The notes beneath the pieces were generated by a model that was not told the origin of the DNA, did not search any database, and saw nothing but the letters and a program-made list of their open reading frames with translations. This document shows positions 12,501 through 25,000 of a stretch of DNA of 64,000 bases, piece by piece. The position numbers were made by a program, and so were the translations under genes. This DNA comes from Lophius americanus. Lineage: Eukaryota; Chordata; Actinopteri; Lophiiformes; Lophiidae. Every line of letters begins with the position of its first letter. Position 1 is the stretch's first letter. The stretch covers positions 4,912,001-4,976,000 of the forward strand of contig JBBDHG010000054.1 in NCBI GenBank assembly GCA_037951165.1, read 5' to 3'.

Positions 12501-15500
12501 GAGCAGTCGCAGGCAAGCAGACATCAGGAACTCTATCTGCCATTCTAACCTCAGTTATTCCTTTATCCTCACTTGAATCTGGTTCTCATCCATGCATGCC
12601 TGTGCCATGGTCACAGTGGAGGACTGATGATGTGGCAGCAGTCTGATTTAGATCTGTGTGAACTCGTCTTCTTGCCTTCCTCCTTCCTTCATTTAAACCC
12701 AGAGGCTGTGCTAAGTGTAGGATAGGCCTGTTGACTGTCGCCATTTTCAGGATGTGACAAAGGATACTAAAAGTCAGCATAGATTTGTAGCCTACCTTGA
12801 AAAACATCATAAAAGACTTAACACTTTTTCATGAAATAACTATAAAGAGGAGGTGTTACGTTATTCTCCAAAGGTCATATAGCTATTGAGGATTGATGCT
12901 GATGATGCCCCATCTGATTGCATTGATCACATGATGAAGAGTTCTGCTTGGATTAGGATAGCTTATCAACCCGGCACAAATACATCCTCGCTATAAAGCG
13001 GGGATTGTAATTGTTGAGGTCATTTTTCAATTAAAAACACCAAATTTGTGTGTAGTTTGTCTCTGACCACTGAAGAGGTGGACGGTTGGTCAGACAAGAC
13101 GGCATTTGAGTGGGTTCTTACCCGTCTTCATTTTAAAGTAATCCTTTTCCAGTGTTCTTTGGTTTAAAATGATGCAATATTAGCTTGTAATTTCACATGT
13201 ACAACTGGGTCTGTCACACTTTTCACGTTTTAATATTATCTTGATTATTTATCTTTATTATTTATCTATTATTATGCATTATTGTGAGAATTATCCATAT
13301 CTTACCAAAGCATCCCACGAGACCAACAGTCCTGGAGATCATCTGAACTGGTCATCTGAACCGGTCATCTCAACTGGTCATCTGAACCGGCCATCACAAT
13401 TGTGACCCTCTCAGGGTCGCTCAGATCCTTATGCCAGCCCATTTAATCCTGCTTCCAACCCAAAGTCTTCAGGACAAATGGTCAGTTGCTGTCTAACACA
13501 TCCCACCCACTGACAGGAACCACTGTAACGAGATAATCTTTATTATTCTGACGTCACTTGTCAGTGTTTACAGTGTTATGGCTGATCAGTATGGACAATC
13601 AAGGTGGAATACAATACGCAGAAGACAATTAAACTCATATCAATGATTGTGACAACACTCTAGTTTAAACGCTTTTATTTTTTTAAATTCCAGCACCGCC
13701 ATACATTATTGTAAATCTTTTTGAATATGTGTGTGTGCTGCAGGTGATCTACCTGGAGAAGGCGGAGCTGAACAGGGAGATGGTGTGCCAGATGCACCCC
13801 AGCAGCATCCACGGGGTGGAGGACATGTCCACACTGGCAGAGCTTCATGAAGCTGCCATCATGCACAACCTCTTCCTGCGCTACGAGAAAAACAACATTT
13901 ACGTAAGGCCCTCTCAACCTGTTATCAGTTTCCCCGTGTACCACCCTCATGTTCCTGGAATCTGTGGGTGCGTTGTCTGGTTCAGGGCTGTATTTCGATT
14001 ATCGTGTGAAAAAACATTTCTGTTTGACTAACTTATCACCTTGTTTTGATGTTAACAAAAAAGACGTGTTTCTAGTGAGGAGCGTGACCCACGTTTAGAA
14101 GAAGAAGAAGAAATCCTTTATTTATCACATACAGCCATACACAGTAAGACATTGTGAAATCATTTCTCTTCATTTCACCCATCCCTGAGGGAGCAGTATG
14201 CGGCCCCTTTGAAGCGCCCTGGACGCTAGGGTTTCAGGGTCTTGCTCAAGGACCGACCCTACGACAAGTAGACCCTAAATTATATTGAAATGATTCAAAA
14301 TCTGCCAATTTAAGTCTAAAAAACCTAAAATTTTCATATAAAAATCCTAATAGATGATTTAACCGGCATAATGTTATTATAGCTCTCATCATCTTCAAGT
14401 TAATGTTAAACTGTGGATGGTGTTCGTATTTCAACTGGTTATTCCTTTTGAGAATTTTAATTTCCAACATGTGTATGGCAAAGTTATTTGATTTTATTCC
14501 TCTGTATTTTATTATTCATTTTGTATATTTTTTTTTAATTTATGACCTTAAATGAAGGAGTTAATATTAAAGTCTGGCTCTAAACGCCCCCTCTCAGGGC
14601 AACTCCTCAACTTTCCCTGCCTTAATTTTTCATGTGGGTGGAGCTCGATTGCGTCTCTGCGGAGTAGGAATGACAGCAATGAGGTCATCTCGGTGAATTA
14701 ACCCCGAGTACCATTTAGATCAAAAAGGCTCTGAAATAACACTTTTGGGAGTGACAATCTTCTTTCAGCACTCCAGTATTTTCTGCTTGTATTCAGTCCT
14801 CTCATATTGATCATTTGGGTCATCCTCTATTTCATCTGCCTCTTTCACCCTGCTTCTTCCCCTCAGACCAACATTGGTTCTATCCTGGCAGCAGTAAATC
14901 CCTACAAGCAGATAGCGGGCCTGTATGACAGCACCGCGGTCGACCTGTACAGCAGACACCAGATGGGGGAGCTGCCTCCTCATATCTTCGCTGTGGCCAA
15001 CGAGTGTTACCGCTGCCTGTGGAAGAGACATGACAGCCAGTGTGTTCTCATCAGGTGAGGAGAAAATAACATGTTAAAATGCTTACTTGATCCAGGGTGA
15101 CAGATCCACACCTGTACTGTACGTACCTCTGGTTGTCTTGGTTTGCACAGTGGGGAGAGTGGTGCTGGGAAGACGGAGAGCACCAAACTGCTGCTCAAGT
15201 TCCTCTCAGTGATGAGTCAGAACTCTGCAGGTACTCCACTGTCAGAGAGAACCACCAGGGTGGAGCAGGCCCTCATCCAGAGCAGGTACTGTCTCAACCA
15301 CAACCTCTGACCTCTAGTCTGTTGTGGTTTTAAAACTAAGACTTAACACACTTTATTTGTCATTATAGACACTACAACCAAATTTGGTTAGGTAACTCTC
15401 CAACGGCAAAAGACAAATAAACAATAAACAATGAATGTAAATTAACTTAAGAGTGATAAATGGTTTATTAGTCTAGTTTAGACATTTAACTCATAAATCA

Positions 15501-18500
15501 TTCAGTTTTGGCAACTTACGGTAGTTTTTTTTTGTTGGTTTATCTTTTGTGCTTTAAGTTAATTTTCTGGTTCATTAGGTTTTTATTTTAATTTTCAGTA
15601 AAGCTACATTGAATATCATCATGTCTCATAGGAGCTATGAGCTCACATAAGGACGTTTGATTTATTTATTTATTTATTTTTCTCAAACATTCCAATAGAA
15701 AACCAGCGAATTGCACAAGTATCTCTGGTGTATTCATTTCTATTCAAATACTCTATGTTTAGACATTCACAGCCATGTATGTTAATGAAACATCTTTCTA
15801 AGTAGGTGTTTAATTTGCTTGGTTGCTTTTTCTCTCTCTGCAGCCCCATAATGGAATCCTTTGGGAATGCTAAGACCGTGTACAACAATAATTCCAGCCG
15901 GTTTGGGAAGTTCATTCAGCTCCACTTTTCACAGAGTGGAAACATTCAAGGGGGCTGCATCATTGACTGTATCCTTCAACTGTTTCCTTAAGTTTATTGT
16001 CGATAAAGTCGATTTGTAATGTTTCCGTCTCAGAGGACACATTCACTGAAAGTTCTCATTCTTCTCCTTGACTCTGAAATCATTAGATTTGCTGGAAAAG
16101 GTGAGTCTTTGTTTGACTGAAACATTCAGGTGCAAAAGTTGGGATCAGAAACTTCATTTAATAAAAATGTAGCATCACAACCATGAGCGGAATGTAGCCA
16201 CTCATTAAATTACTTTGAATAATTTGTCCTGCCTATCCTCTTTCTCCAAGAACCGTGTGGTCCGACAGAATCCTGGAGAGAGGAACTATCACATCTTCTA
16301 CGCTCTGTTAGCAGGGGCTGACAAGGAGCACAGAGGTTGGTTTATAACAAAGTTTAAAAGGACGCTTAAAAACCCACTAAGCCTAACATAAGTTGAAATG
16401 TGACTGACATGTAAATATCAGTTATACTCACATAGACATGTTTTTGTGACGGCCAAACTGAGGTTTTGTGTAGAAGCTTAGTCAAATCAATGTATAGATT
16501 TCACAAATGAAATCCATAATTTGAACAAGAGCATGAAAGGACTTTGTGCTTGTTGCTGATTTTTGATATGAATCTGTCTCTCTGGCTGTATTAACCATAA
16601 CTGAATGAATATAATAATTAATGCTACCGTAAGTTTTACAACCAAAGCCCCTGACATATTTCTTTACAGAAAAGTATTGCATATTGATATCTGTAAACTC
16701 AGCGACTGGCAATCTCTTCAATCACTGCATAGACTGAATGCATACCAGATCCATCATCTGTTACTCGTGAAACACGCCACATCGGTTCAACTGATCCTGG
16801 AGAAATATTACTGTGTTCAGCAGATCCGCATGGGGCTTTCTGTGTGAACAACAGCAAAGTCCTCATGTGCCTGCACAAAAACAACTGAGAACAATTCCAT
16901 CTGTTGTACCTGATGACACGAGTGTCTCTACATAAGCATGCCTTTACTTAAATACATGAGACCAAAATGAAACTAAAATGTAAAATCAATGCTCTGTCTG
17001 CAGGATTAAGGGAATGCGTTACATCTCTGCATGTTTCATATTGTTGTTTCACTGGGCTTGATCTTCCTCATGTCTGTGTGTTGCAGACATGTACCTCCTG
17101 TCTGAGGGTCCGGAGTCATTTCACTACTTGAGTCAGTCAGGTTGTCTGCAGGACAGCAGTCTGGACGACAAGAAGCTCTTTGACAGTGTGATGGTAAGGA
17201 CAAGATGAAAGAAACTAAAATAACGCCAGAGGGCGCTATAACCCTTTATCATAAGTGTCGTACCACTTCATAAGACAGAAACTTGGCTTCTAGGAAACAT
17301 GACTCTCGGGGAAAGATGGCTGTGTCACATTGGCTGTGGAGCTATACTTTCAATTCTGTTCCCAGAAGTGTTTTATACTTCCAGGGAAAAGAAAAATGAG
17401 CTCAACTTGCTGTCCAGTCTGATTGGATCCTGTGTGTTTCTCATATCCTTGTTGTGACATGTTGTTCATGTTTGTTGCAGGAGGCCCTGAAAGTGATGGA
17501 ATTCACAGAGGAGGAGATCAGAGACGTGTTCAAGTTGCTGTCTGCAGTCCTTCAGATGGGCAACATTGAATTCATGACTGCTGGTGGAGCTCAGATCACT
17601 TCCAAAGGCGGTAGGAGAAGGACTTAAGTGATTGATTTAACATACTTAATGATACGGTCAAAAGTCACCAGGTTACAGCTCTGAGGGAAACTTATTTAAA
17701 ATTCAGTTAACTTTTTGTGTCTGTAATTAAATAATTCCCCAGTAAGTTTTAAAGAAAGTCCCATATAGTTTGTTACTACTCTGTTTGCTGGTTCATAGCA
17801 GGTCCGACAAAGAAGCAATTCTACAACTCAAACAATGTCCAATATTAGTTTTCAATATTAAATGAATAAATAAGAGAATAAAAAATGTGTTACGTAAGGA
17901 AATTTACTGATTTCCAAACAATTAATACTCTGTTTGGTAATTATTTCAAGAAAGCTCCCTGGAAATTGTTAGGTAAGGTTTATTACATGTAATTGCATTG
18001 AAGCATTCCTGAAATTACACGTAACTTAGGGAGAACAAAAGTTTCTAATGAGAGCAACGCGCATATGAAACAAGTTACCCTTTTTTAAACCGACAAATAC
18101 AAAATCAACTATTTAACCTCGTAAGCCTTTTCTAACAACTTTTTTAATTTCCATATAAATCATTTAAAGGTTTCTAGAGGGGGGGGGGAAATGTGTGTGT
18201 GGGACGACAACAGCCTTAATGGGACAATGTGGATTCAAAATCTATGTGGTGGAAAAGTTTTATTAGTTTTCAGTTCTACTTTCAACGAAACGAGCGATTT
18301 TGCTCTAAGTGTTAAATCCATTTGAAAATTGTTGATGTTTTGCAGATTGTATTGTATAAAAGTATCATTTTAAAGCAGACAATCGGCTCCCTTCTGCTGT
18401 TTGTCGACTGTGGAGTGTTCCTCGTGAATTTGATTGACGTTGCATTCTCAGACGGAGCTCTGAACAGGCTGCAACATGAGCTCAAGGCTCCTTTGTTTGC

Positions 18501-18996
18501 TGTGTCTGACCTCTTTTCCCAAGAACATGTGAACTACAGTGTTTGCAGAATCCTGCAGCACCACCACACAGACTAGAGTTTCCTAAACTGTATAGGATCG
18601 GAGTCCGTATGTTACATCTGTTGTTTGAAGGGTCACCTGAACCGTGTGCGTTTGGCTTTAGCCACGCTAACACTTATACACTCATACATTTCTGCTCTTT
18701 CCAGTGGTCAGTAATGTCAGCGAGTTGCTCGGCCTGGACTCCTTCCAGCTATCCGAGGTGTTGACCCAGCGCTCCATGATCCTCAGAGGAGAGGAGATCT
18801 GCTCACCCCTCACTGTGGAGCAGGTAACAACACACCTAGCCCAACTTCCTCCTGCAATATCTCTTTTGTCATTGTTTCTAAGAGCTCTATAATATATCTT
18901 TTTTCTTGAATCAAAAACACTGAAACACACAGTAGATGTCTGTTTGTCCCCCCCTGTCCCCTCCACTCCCCCACCCACCCCTGTGACACACTGACA

Positions 18997-19067
<71 letters not shown>

Positions 19068-22000
19068 CCTTTCTCCTATTGCTCTCTCTCACATGCCTCT
19101 CTAGATCCCTTGCGTGACTCCCAGTTATTTCCTGCTTTTTGTCTGCCAGATTCCTGGCATAATGAAGCCATCATGATAGTGATCTGAGTCAAAAGCACAA
19201 TAGTGCCCATGACTTAGGGTGAAGTGAGTCTTCTCCTCACACTGGTGCGAGTGTCGACCCCCTGCTTCGAATACCCACCCGATCCGTAGTTAACGAGAAT
19301 ATTTCCAGTCTTTATCTGCGTGTGTTATCCTTTTCACCATGTGCCACAAGAACATTCTGGTGCATCACACAATCCTTTTTGGGCTGAACTCAGTCCTCCG
19401 GCCCACTCATGCACATAAATACCAGCAAATATGCACAGTAGACCTTTACTATTATCACAGGGACGTGTAAGTCACAAGAACGCTTTTCATCAGCAGACAA
19501 AGAGCCTGTGCTGTCACCCTGCTGCTGCTTGTTCTGCATGGCCTTTGAAGCAACTTGTCTCCTAATAGAGTTCATTATTCCAGCCCTAGAGTCTGTAAGA
19601 ATGCTCCATCTCACAGCGGCCAGGGGTCGCCCACCCTGCAACTGCCTGCGCTAGCCCTCCCACCCCCGTCCTGGACAAAACAGCCATTCTTCTTACCCCT
19701 GTGACGGAGATCCTGGAGCCACCAGCACTCTGTTCACACCAGCTAGTTACATTAGGTGACAGGGCATGATAGATTACTCAAAAGACCAGAAGCATTGTTA
19801 CCCCAAATACAGTACACTCCGCCACACTCTTGTTATGTTTCCAATTCAAGCACAATGCGCTGGGAGAAGTGGAATCGGCAACTTGAAGCTTTTTATATTC
19901 ATACATGAACTTGGTGTCAAACCAATAGTCAGACTTCATGGCAACTGGAGAAAATTAGAGCTCGCTCCTGTGGTGATTATTAGTCATTAATGTTGTCATT
20001 TGTTTGACTTGAGGAGCTTTGTATCACATTGAATGTTCCCTTTTCCCAGCAAAAAGAGATGCCACAAAGCTGTACATGTTTATACTCAACATGAGAGATC
20101 TGTAGCACTTCTCAGAATACAAAATTCAATCCAAATCCAGTGTGACAGTTCATTTACACTCGGTCTTTTGATGTTTCTTTTTTTCCCTTGTTAAATAGCA
20201 AATGCATACACATAACATGTCACAATTATACTACCAATACAATAAAAACACCACAAACAAAACCGCCCCATAAGTGAAAGTAAACAAATATGTTAGGAAA
20301 ACTTGAAGTATCAAAGTAAGAGATCCTCTTTAATCCATATCTTATTACACACATCATAACTTGATTATTAGCACAAATGCATCAGAACATACTGTTTGTA
20401 GCATTTCACATTGTAGCCGACCAAAGATGTTTTAACTACTTTATTAAGGGTTATACCTATCCCAGCTTCATAGGGGTCATCCGTGGTTCGATACCTGGCC
20501 CCCGCAGTCCACATGTCAGTCTGTCTTTGAGAAATACACTGAGCCCCAAGTTGCTCCCGATGGCTGTTCCATTGGTGTGGGCATGATGGCGTGAAGGTTG
20601 ACTGCTCTAGATCAGCATGTGGCGCTGTGCTTGGCAGCCTTTGGCATCACTGTATGAATGTTTGGGTGAGTGGGTGAATGTTGGCTTGAATTGTGAAGCC
20701 CTTTGGGTTGAGCAGACTAATAGAGTTCTATATAAGTACTGTCCATTTACCATTTAGTTCTAGGTCCAGTCCCGGGCCAGGATAAAAGGGGAGTATGGCG
20801 TCAAAAGGGGAATACAGTGTAAAACTTATGCCCAATCAGAATGCGGAACAGGAAACGGATTCCAAACAAGATTTTACGGGGCTTGAGCCTATGGATTGAA
20901 ACAGATGATCCGCTGTGGCGACCCCGAACAGGAACATACTGAACACCGACAGTGAATACTACCTGTTAATATTAGCTGCCGGGTGTCATGGCAAATGGCA
21001 AATGGCATCGGCTGTTGTGACAACAGATATTGTTATACTTGTTACCTGCAGACAGATGCTGACATAACACACCTGTGTGTCCAAACCACAGATTATTATA
21101 TTGACTTACACAAACACAGTCAGTAAAACCAATCAAACCTGTCCTGGATACAAATGAATATCATCCGCGGTTAAAGGCTGCTTTTCCTCTCTCATACTTT
21201 TTGTACCTGGGTTGGTAAATGATGTGACATAGTCTTTTTTTTTTAACCCTATGTTTCAGGCAGTGGATTCACGGGACTCTGTTGCAATGGCACTTTACTC
21301 TCAGTGTTTCTCCTGGATCATAATGAAGATCAACCAGAAGATAAAAGGAAAAGACAACTTTAAGTCTATTGGCATCCTGGACATCTTCGGCTTTGAGAAC
21401 TTTGAGGTCAAGAATCCCTTTTCTTACTTATTACATGAGTCAGCATAGGAACTTAAGTGTTACAAGCATTTAAATATAAAGGAAAGTTCCTCATGCAGCT
21501 TAATCCTTAAATCGTAACTTCTTCAAAGTCCCTCTGTGATCATTTTCAGCTTCATTCTTGTTACAGAAGCTGGATTCAATCAATATAACAATCATAATAC
21601 TTGGATAGCACGTCCTGTGTTACATTTTACTTGTACTAAGATCATAGTTTAGAAGGGAAATGTTTATAGATAACCTATTATATTTGTATTTTGTGTTCTT
21701 AAACACATATGTTATGGAATTGCAAATTTAAAAAGGGAAATATGTGTTCCTAAGTAAATACAAATGAAAAGACCACACAACCCAAAGTTGAGTGCAGTTC
21801 TAACAAATTGGACAGAGCAGCAGGACTTTTTGGCATAACAATCAGTTTTAGTGATAGTTTAATGGAATTGGGAAACATCTTCTCTGGCCAATGGGAGAGG
21901 GCAGTTTGTCTCACTTTAATTGTCAGTTTAAACCTTAATATTTAATAACTGAGTGGTTTTACATCCCTTAAAACCCTAATAATTGATGGTTTTATAATCC

Positions 22001-25000
22001 TATTCTTCCGTCCTACAGGTGAACAGGTTCGAACAGTTTAATATCAACTATGCCAACGAGAAACTCCAGGAGTATTTCAACAAGCACATCTTCTCACTGG
22101 AGCAGCTGGAGTACAACAGGTAGAGATGTTTAGTTTATCTGAACAACTTGGGACGTACATTTGTACAGGTTACGACTGCGTTGATTGATATAATGAAAGT
22201 AAAACATTAGATTTGCGGGAGACAGACGGATCTAGGGAGGCGGGTTTGGGCCTCCTTATGGCAACAACGGCAAACTGCCAGACATTTATGGGAACAGCTT
22301 CTGCCTCCAGGCAGTTGTATACTCTTATGGTGGGCACAGCTTGGAAATGGTTCACTTCATCACATGTCAGTGCAGGAAAATACAGCCATTGTGTCTTCCT
22401 GGTTGTTTATATTTATTGATGCTCATGTTGTGCGTGCGTCTTTGTCCTCACAGGGAGGGAATCCAGTGGGAGGCCATAGACTGGATGGATAACGCAGAAT
22501 GTCTGGATCTCATAGAAAAGGTAACAGTCGCTCAGACCCCCATCAGGATCGACCACTAACCACTAGCCAGAGCTTGCTGACCCAGGCGCCATACAGTGCT
22601 TGCATCAACCTCCGTCTTCCAGTCTATCATTATATAGTCTCATTTTGCATGTTGTGTGCACAGTAATGTACACCAGTCAGCAACTGGGGGTACTGTTGAG
22701 GTGAATAATTAAGACTCTTGGTATTAGTCTACAACCAAAGTTATGATGAATGCTGAAACTGAGCTGATGCTGAGGTGGAGGGCTTGATTCTGAGAGGTTT
22801 CTGGGTCAAAATTACAAACTTGGAAAGTTTAACACAAGCAAGAAACGACATCACCTCTGTTTTAACCCCCTTTTGTGACTTGATGAGATGATTCCTGTTA
22901 CATTGAACAACATCAGGTCTGCTCAGTGAAGCCTCCCTTATTTCAATGCATATCAATTTTGTTTCTTGGACAGAGAACAAAAACTTTCAGATCTTCCCCA
23001 ATGGGATTATAACTCCATCCATCATGAGTGCGTTAAGTCTCATCCTCTTCATTCCTCTCGTCTGTCTCCCCTTCAGAAACTGGGCATGTTGGCTCTTATC
23101 AACGAAGAGAGCCGTTTCCCCAAAGGCACGGACTACACCCTTCTGGAGAAACTGCACAGTCGACACGCAGTGAGTCCCTACAAACCCATGAAAACATCTT
23201 GAACACATGCAGCAGTGAATACATTCCCTATCCCTCTCTGACACACACAAAGAGATGAAAACAATGATTTATACCTCTCTACCAAAGTTCTTAAGGCACA
23301 GCTGAAGAAATGCCTTCACCACCCACCAGCTCAGACCCAGACCGCCTCAAAGACTTAAACCACCCTCTTGGCAGAGGAACTGCCTGTTTTACACCGCCTT
23401 TGGTTCAGTGTAGAACATCTGTGTGTACATCGCCTGTGCACGCCCCTGAACCAGTCCCTCATGTAAACACAACAATGGTGAAATGTGAACCTGGCTGATC
23501 AGCATTGTGTGAAGAAAAAAGAGAGTCCTTCCAAGCAGGGTTTTCAATGACTGACTGTAGGCGTACAGAACTAAGAACTGTCCGACCTTTACCTGAAGTG
23601 TCCGCCTTCACGGCGGATACTTGTGTTGAGTTTTAAGGTCAAAGAGGGTCGAGTTAGAGTCACTGTGTCACTTCATCCGAGAGATTTGGTGCTGTGGAGA
23701 AGTATTTGATCTCCTCCTAGAGATTGTGTGTATTTCCCACTGAATTATGATTGATCTTCTAACAAAACTATCATAAAACACATCAGAATAAACAAAAAAG
23801 CTTTAACGAATGTATTTATTGAACTGAAAATGTTATCTAATATGAAGTGTTGGAAATATGTTAATTAATAAAATATTTGACCCTTTCAAAACTGCTAACT
23901 TCATTAATAACTGGTTCCAGCTGGATTTAGCCAGTCCCGATAACAACCCCCTTCAACCAAATAATAATTTAAATAGGCCATTTTCAGAAGTACGAAGTTG
24001 GCTCACAGGTCCAAACAGTAGCATCAGATCAAAAGAAATTCCAGGAGGTGAGTGAAATACATCAGTCTGTGAAGGGGTTCCAGAGCTTTTCTGAAGGCTC
24101 TGGATTTTCTCAGAACCACAGTGAGATGCATTTTCTGCAAATGGAGTAGACTTGGAACAATAGTGAACCTCATAAGAGGCTAAACTTGCAAAATTCCTCC
24201 AAGAGCACAGTGACGACGTTCATTGATTCAATATTCAAAAGACACTGGTCAAGAATCCACTGGAGGGTGGCGAGGCACAAGCCACTGCTAACCCAGAAGA
24301 ATGATTAACCAGAAAATGATGAAGGAGAACGTCAGGTTATCAGTCTGACATCATTTCTGTCGACATTTCTGAATGTCAGTGTCTTTTTTTCTCAGACAAA
24401 CCAGTACTATGTGAAACCCAGGGTGAACGACCACCAATTTGGCATCAAGCACTACGCTGGAGAGGTAACTGTCAACACTTCCACACACATTCACAGATAC
24501 AGAGCAGATCCTGCTTTACTGTCCTCCCTGAATGAATAAGCAATGGATGTGAGCTTGTTGTTGCATGAGCAGCAGGATTTGTTTGAGTTACGATACTGCG
24601 CCTCCTCTTCTCTCTTCTTAAGTCACTACCTCACGTTCTTCCTATCTGCTCACATGATGGCGGTGACAACTCTTGACGGACGGTAGAGAAAGTAGAAACA
24701 ACCTCATGTAGGAGAGAGTGGACAGGACAGGAGGGTTGAGTGTCTGGGGGGGTGAGCAGTAAGATTTGCCTTGATAAAGAATGGCCTTATGAGGCCTGCC
24801 TCGGACAAGGTCTCCTCAGTGTGAGTGTGGTTCAGTCACAAGTCCGGAATGGTTGTGTATGCTAATTACTTCGCTCAGAGAGCACAGCCAACCCAGCCAG
24901 TTGTTCTCTCTCTCTTTATTGTGGTCCTCTTGAGAGGTTTGTCGCCTTTCTGAAAGCTCCTTTTATGATCTGACATAGAGCTGTGAGTTCAGGGAACGAA

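Larger units (their letters stand above)
4802..13743. other. myo10 intron 2, 8.9 kb
   Basis: Non-coding, AT-rich, with a TG microsatellite (6539), a C10 tract (11047), and a 13-bp tandem array (13340). The 121-codon frame at 8625-8990 has no recognisable domain. No exon of a known gene seen on either strand. Confidence 0.6.
18824..21259. other. myo10 intron 11, 2.4 kb
   Basis: Holds the AC34 microsatellite and the tRNA-like short interspersed repeat near 20.5 kb. Nothing else recognised. Confidence 0.6.

Noticed and set aside
18322..18576. 84-codon frame in myo10 intron 10
   Set aside because: Adding it would break the exon 10-11 junction that matches human; no domain seen.
18682..19092. 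136-codon minus-strand frame rich in Cys-Val
   Set aside because: Produced by the AC microsatellite and by the reverse of myo10 exon 11.
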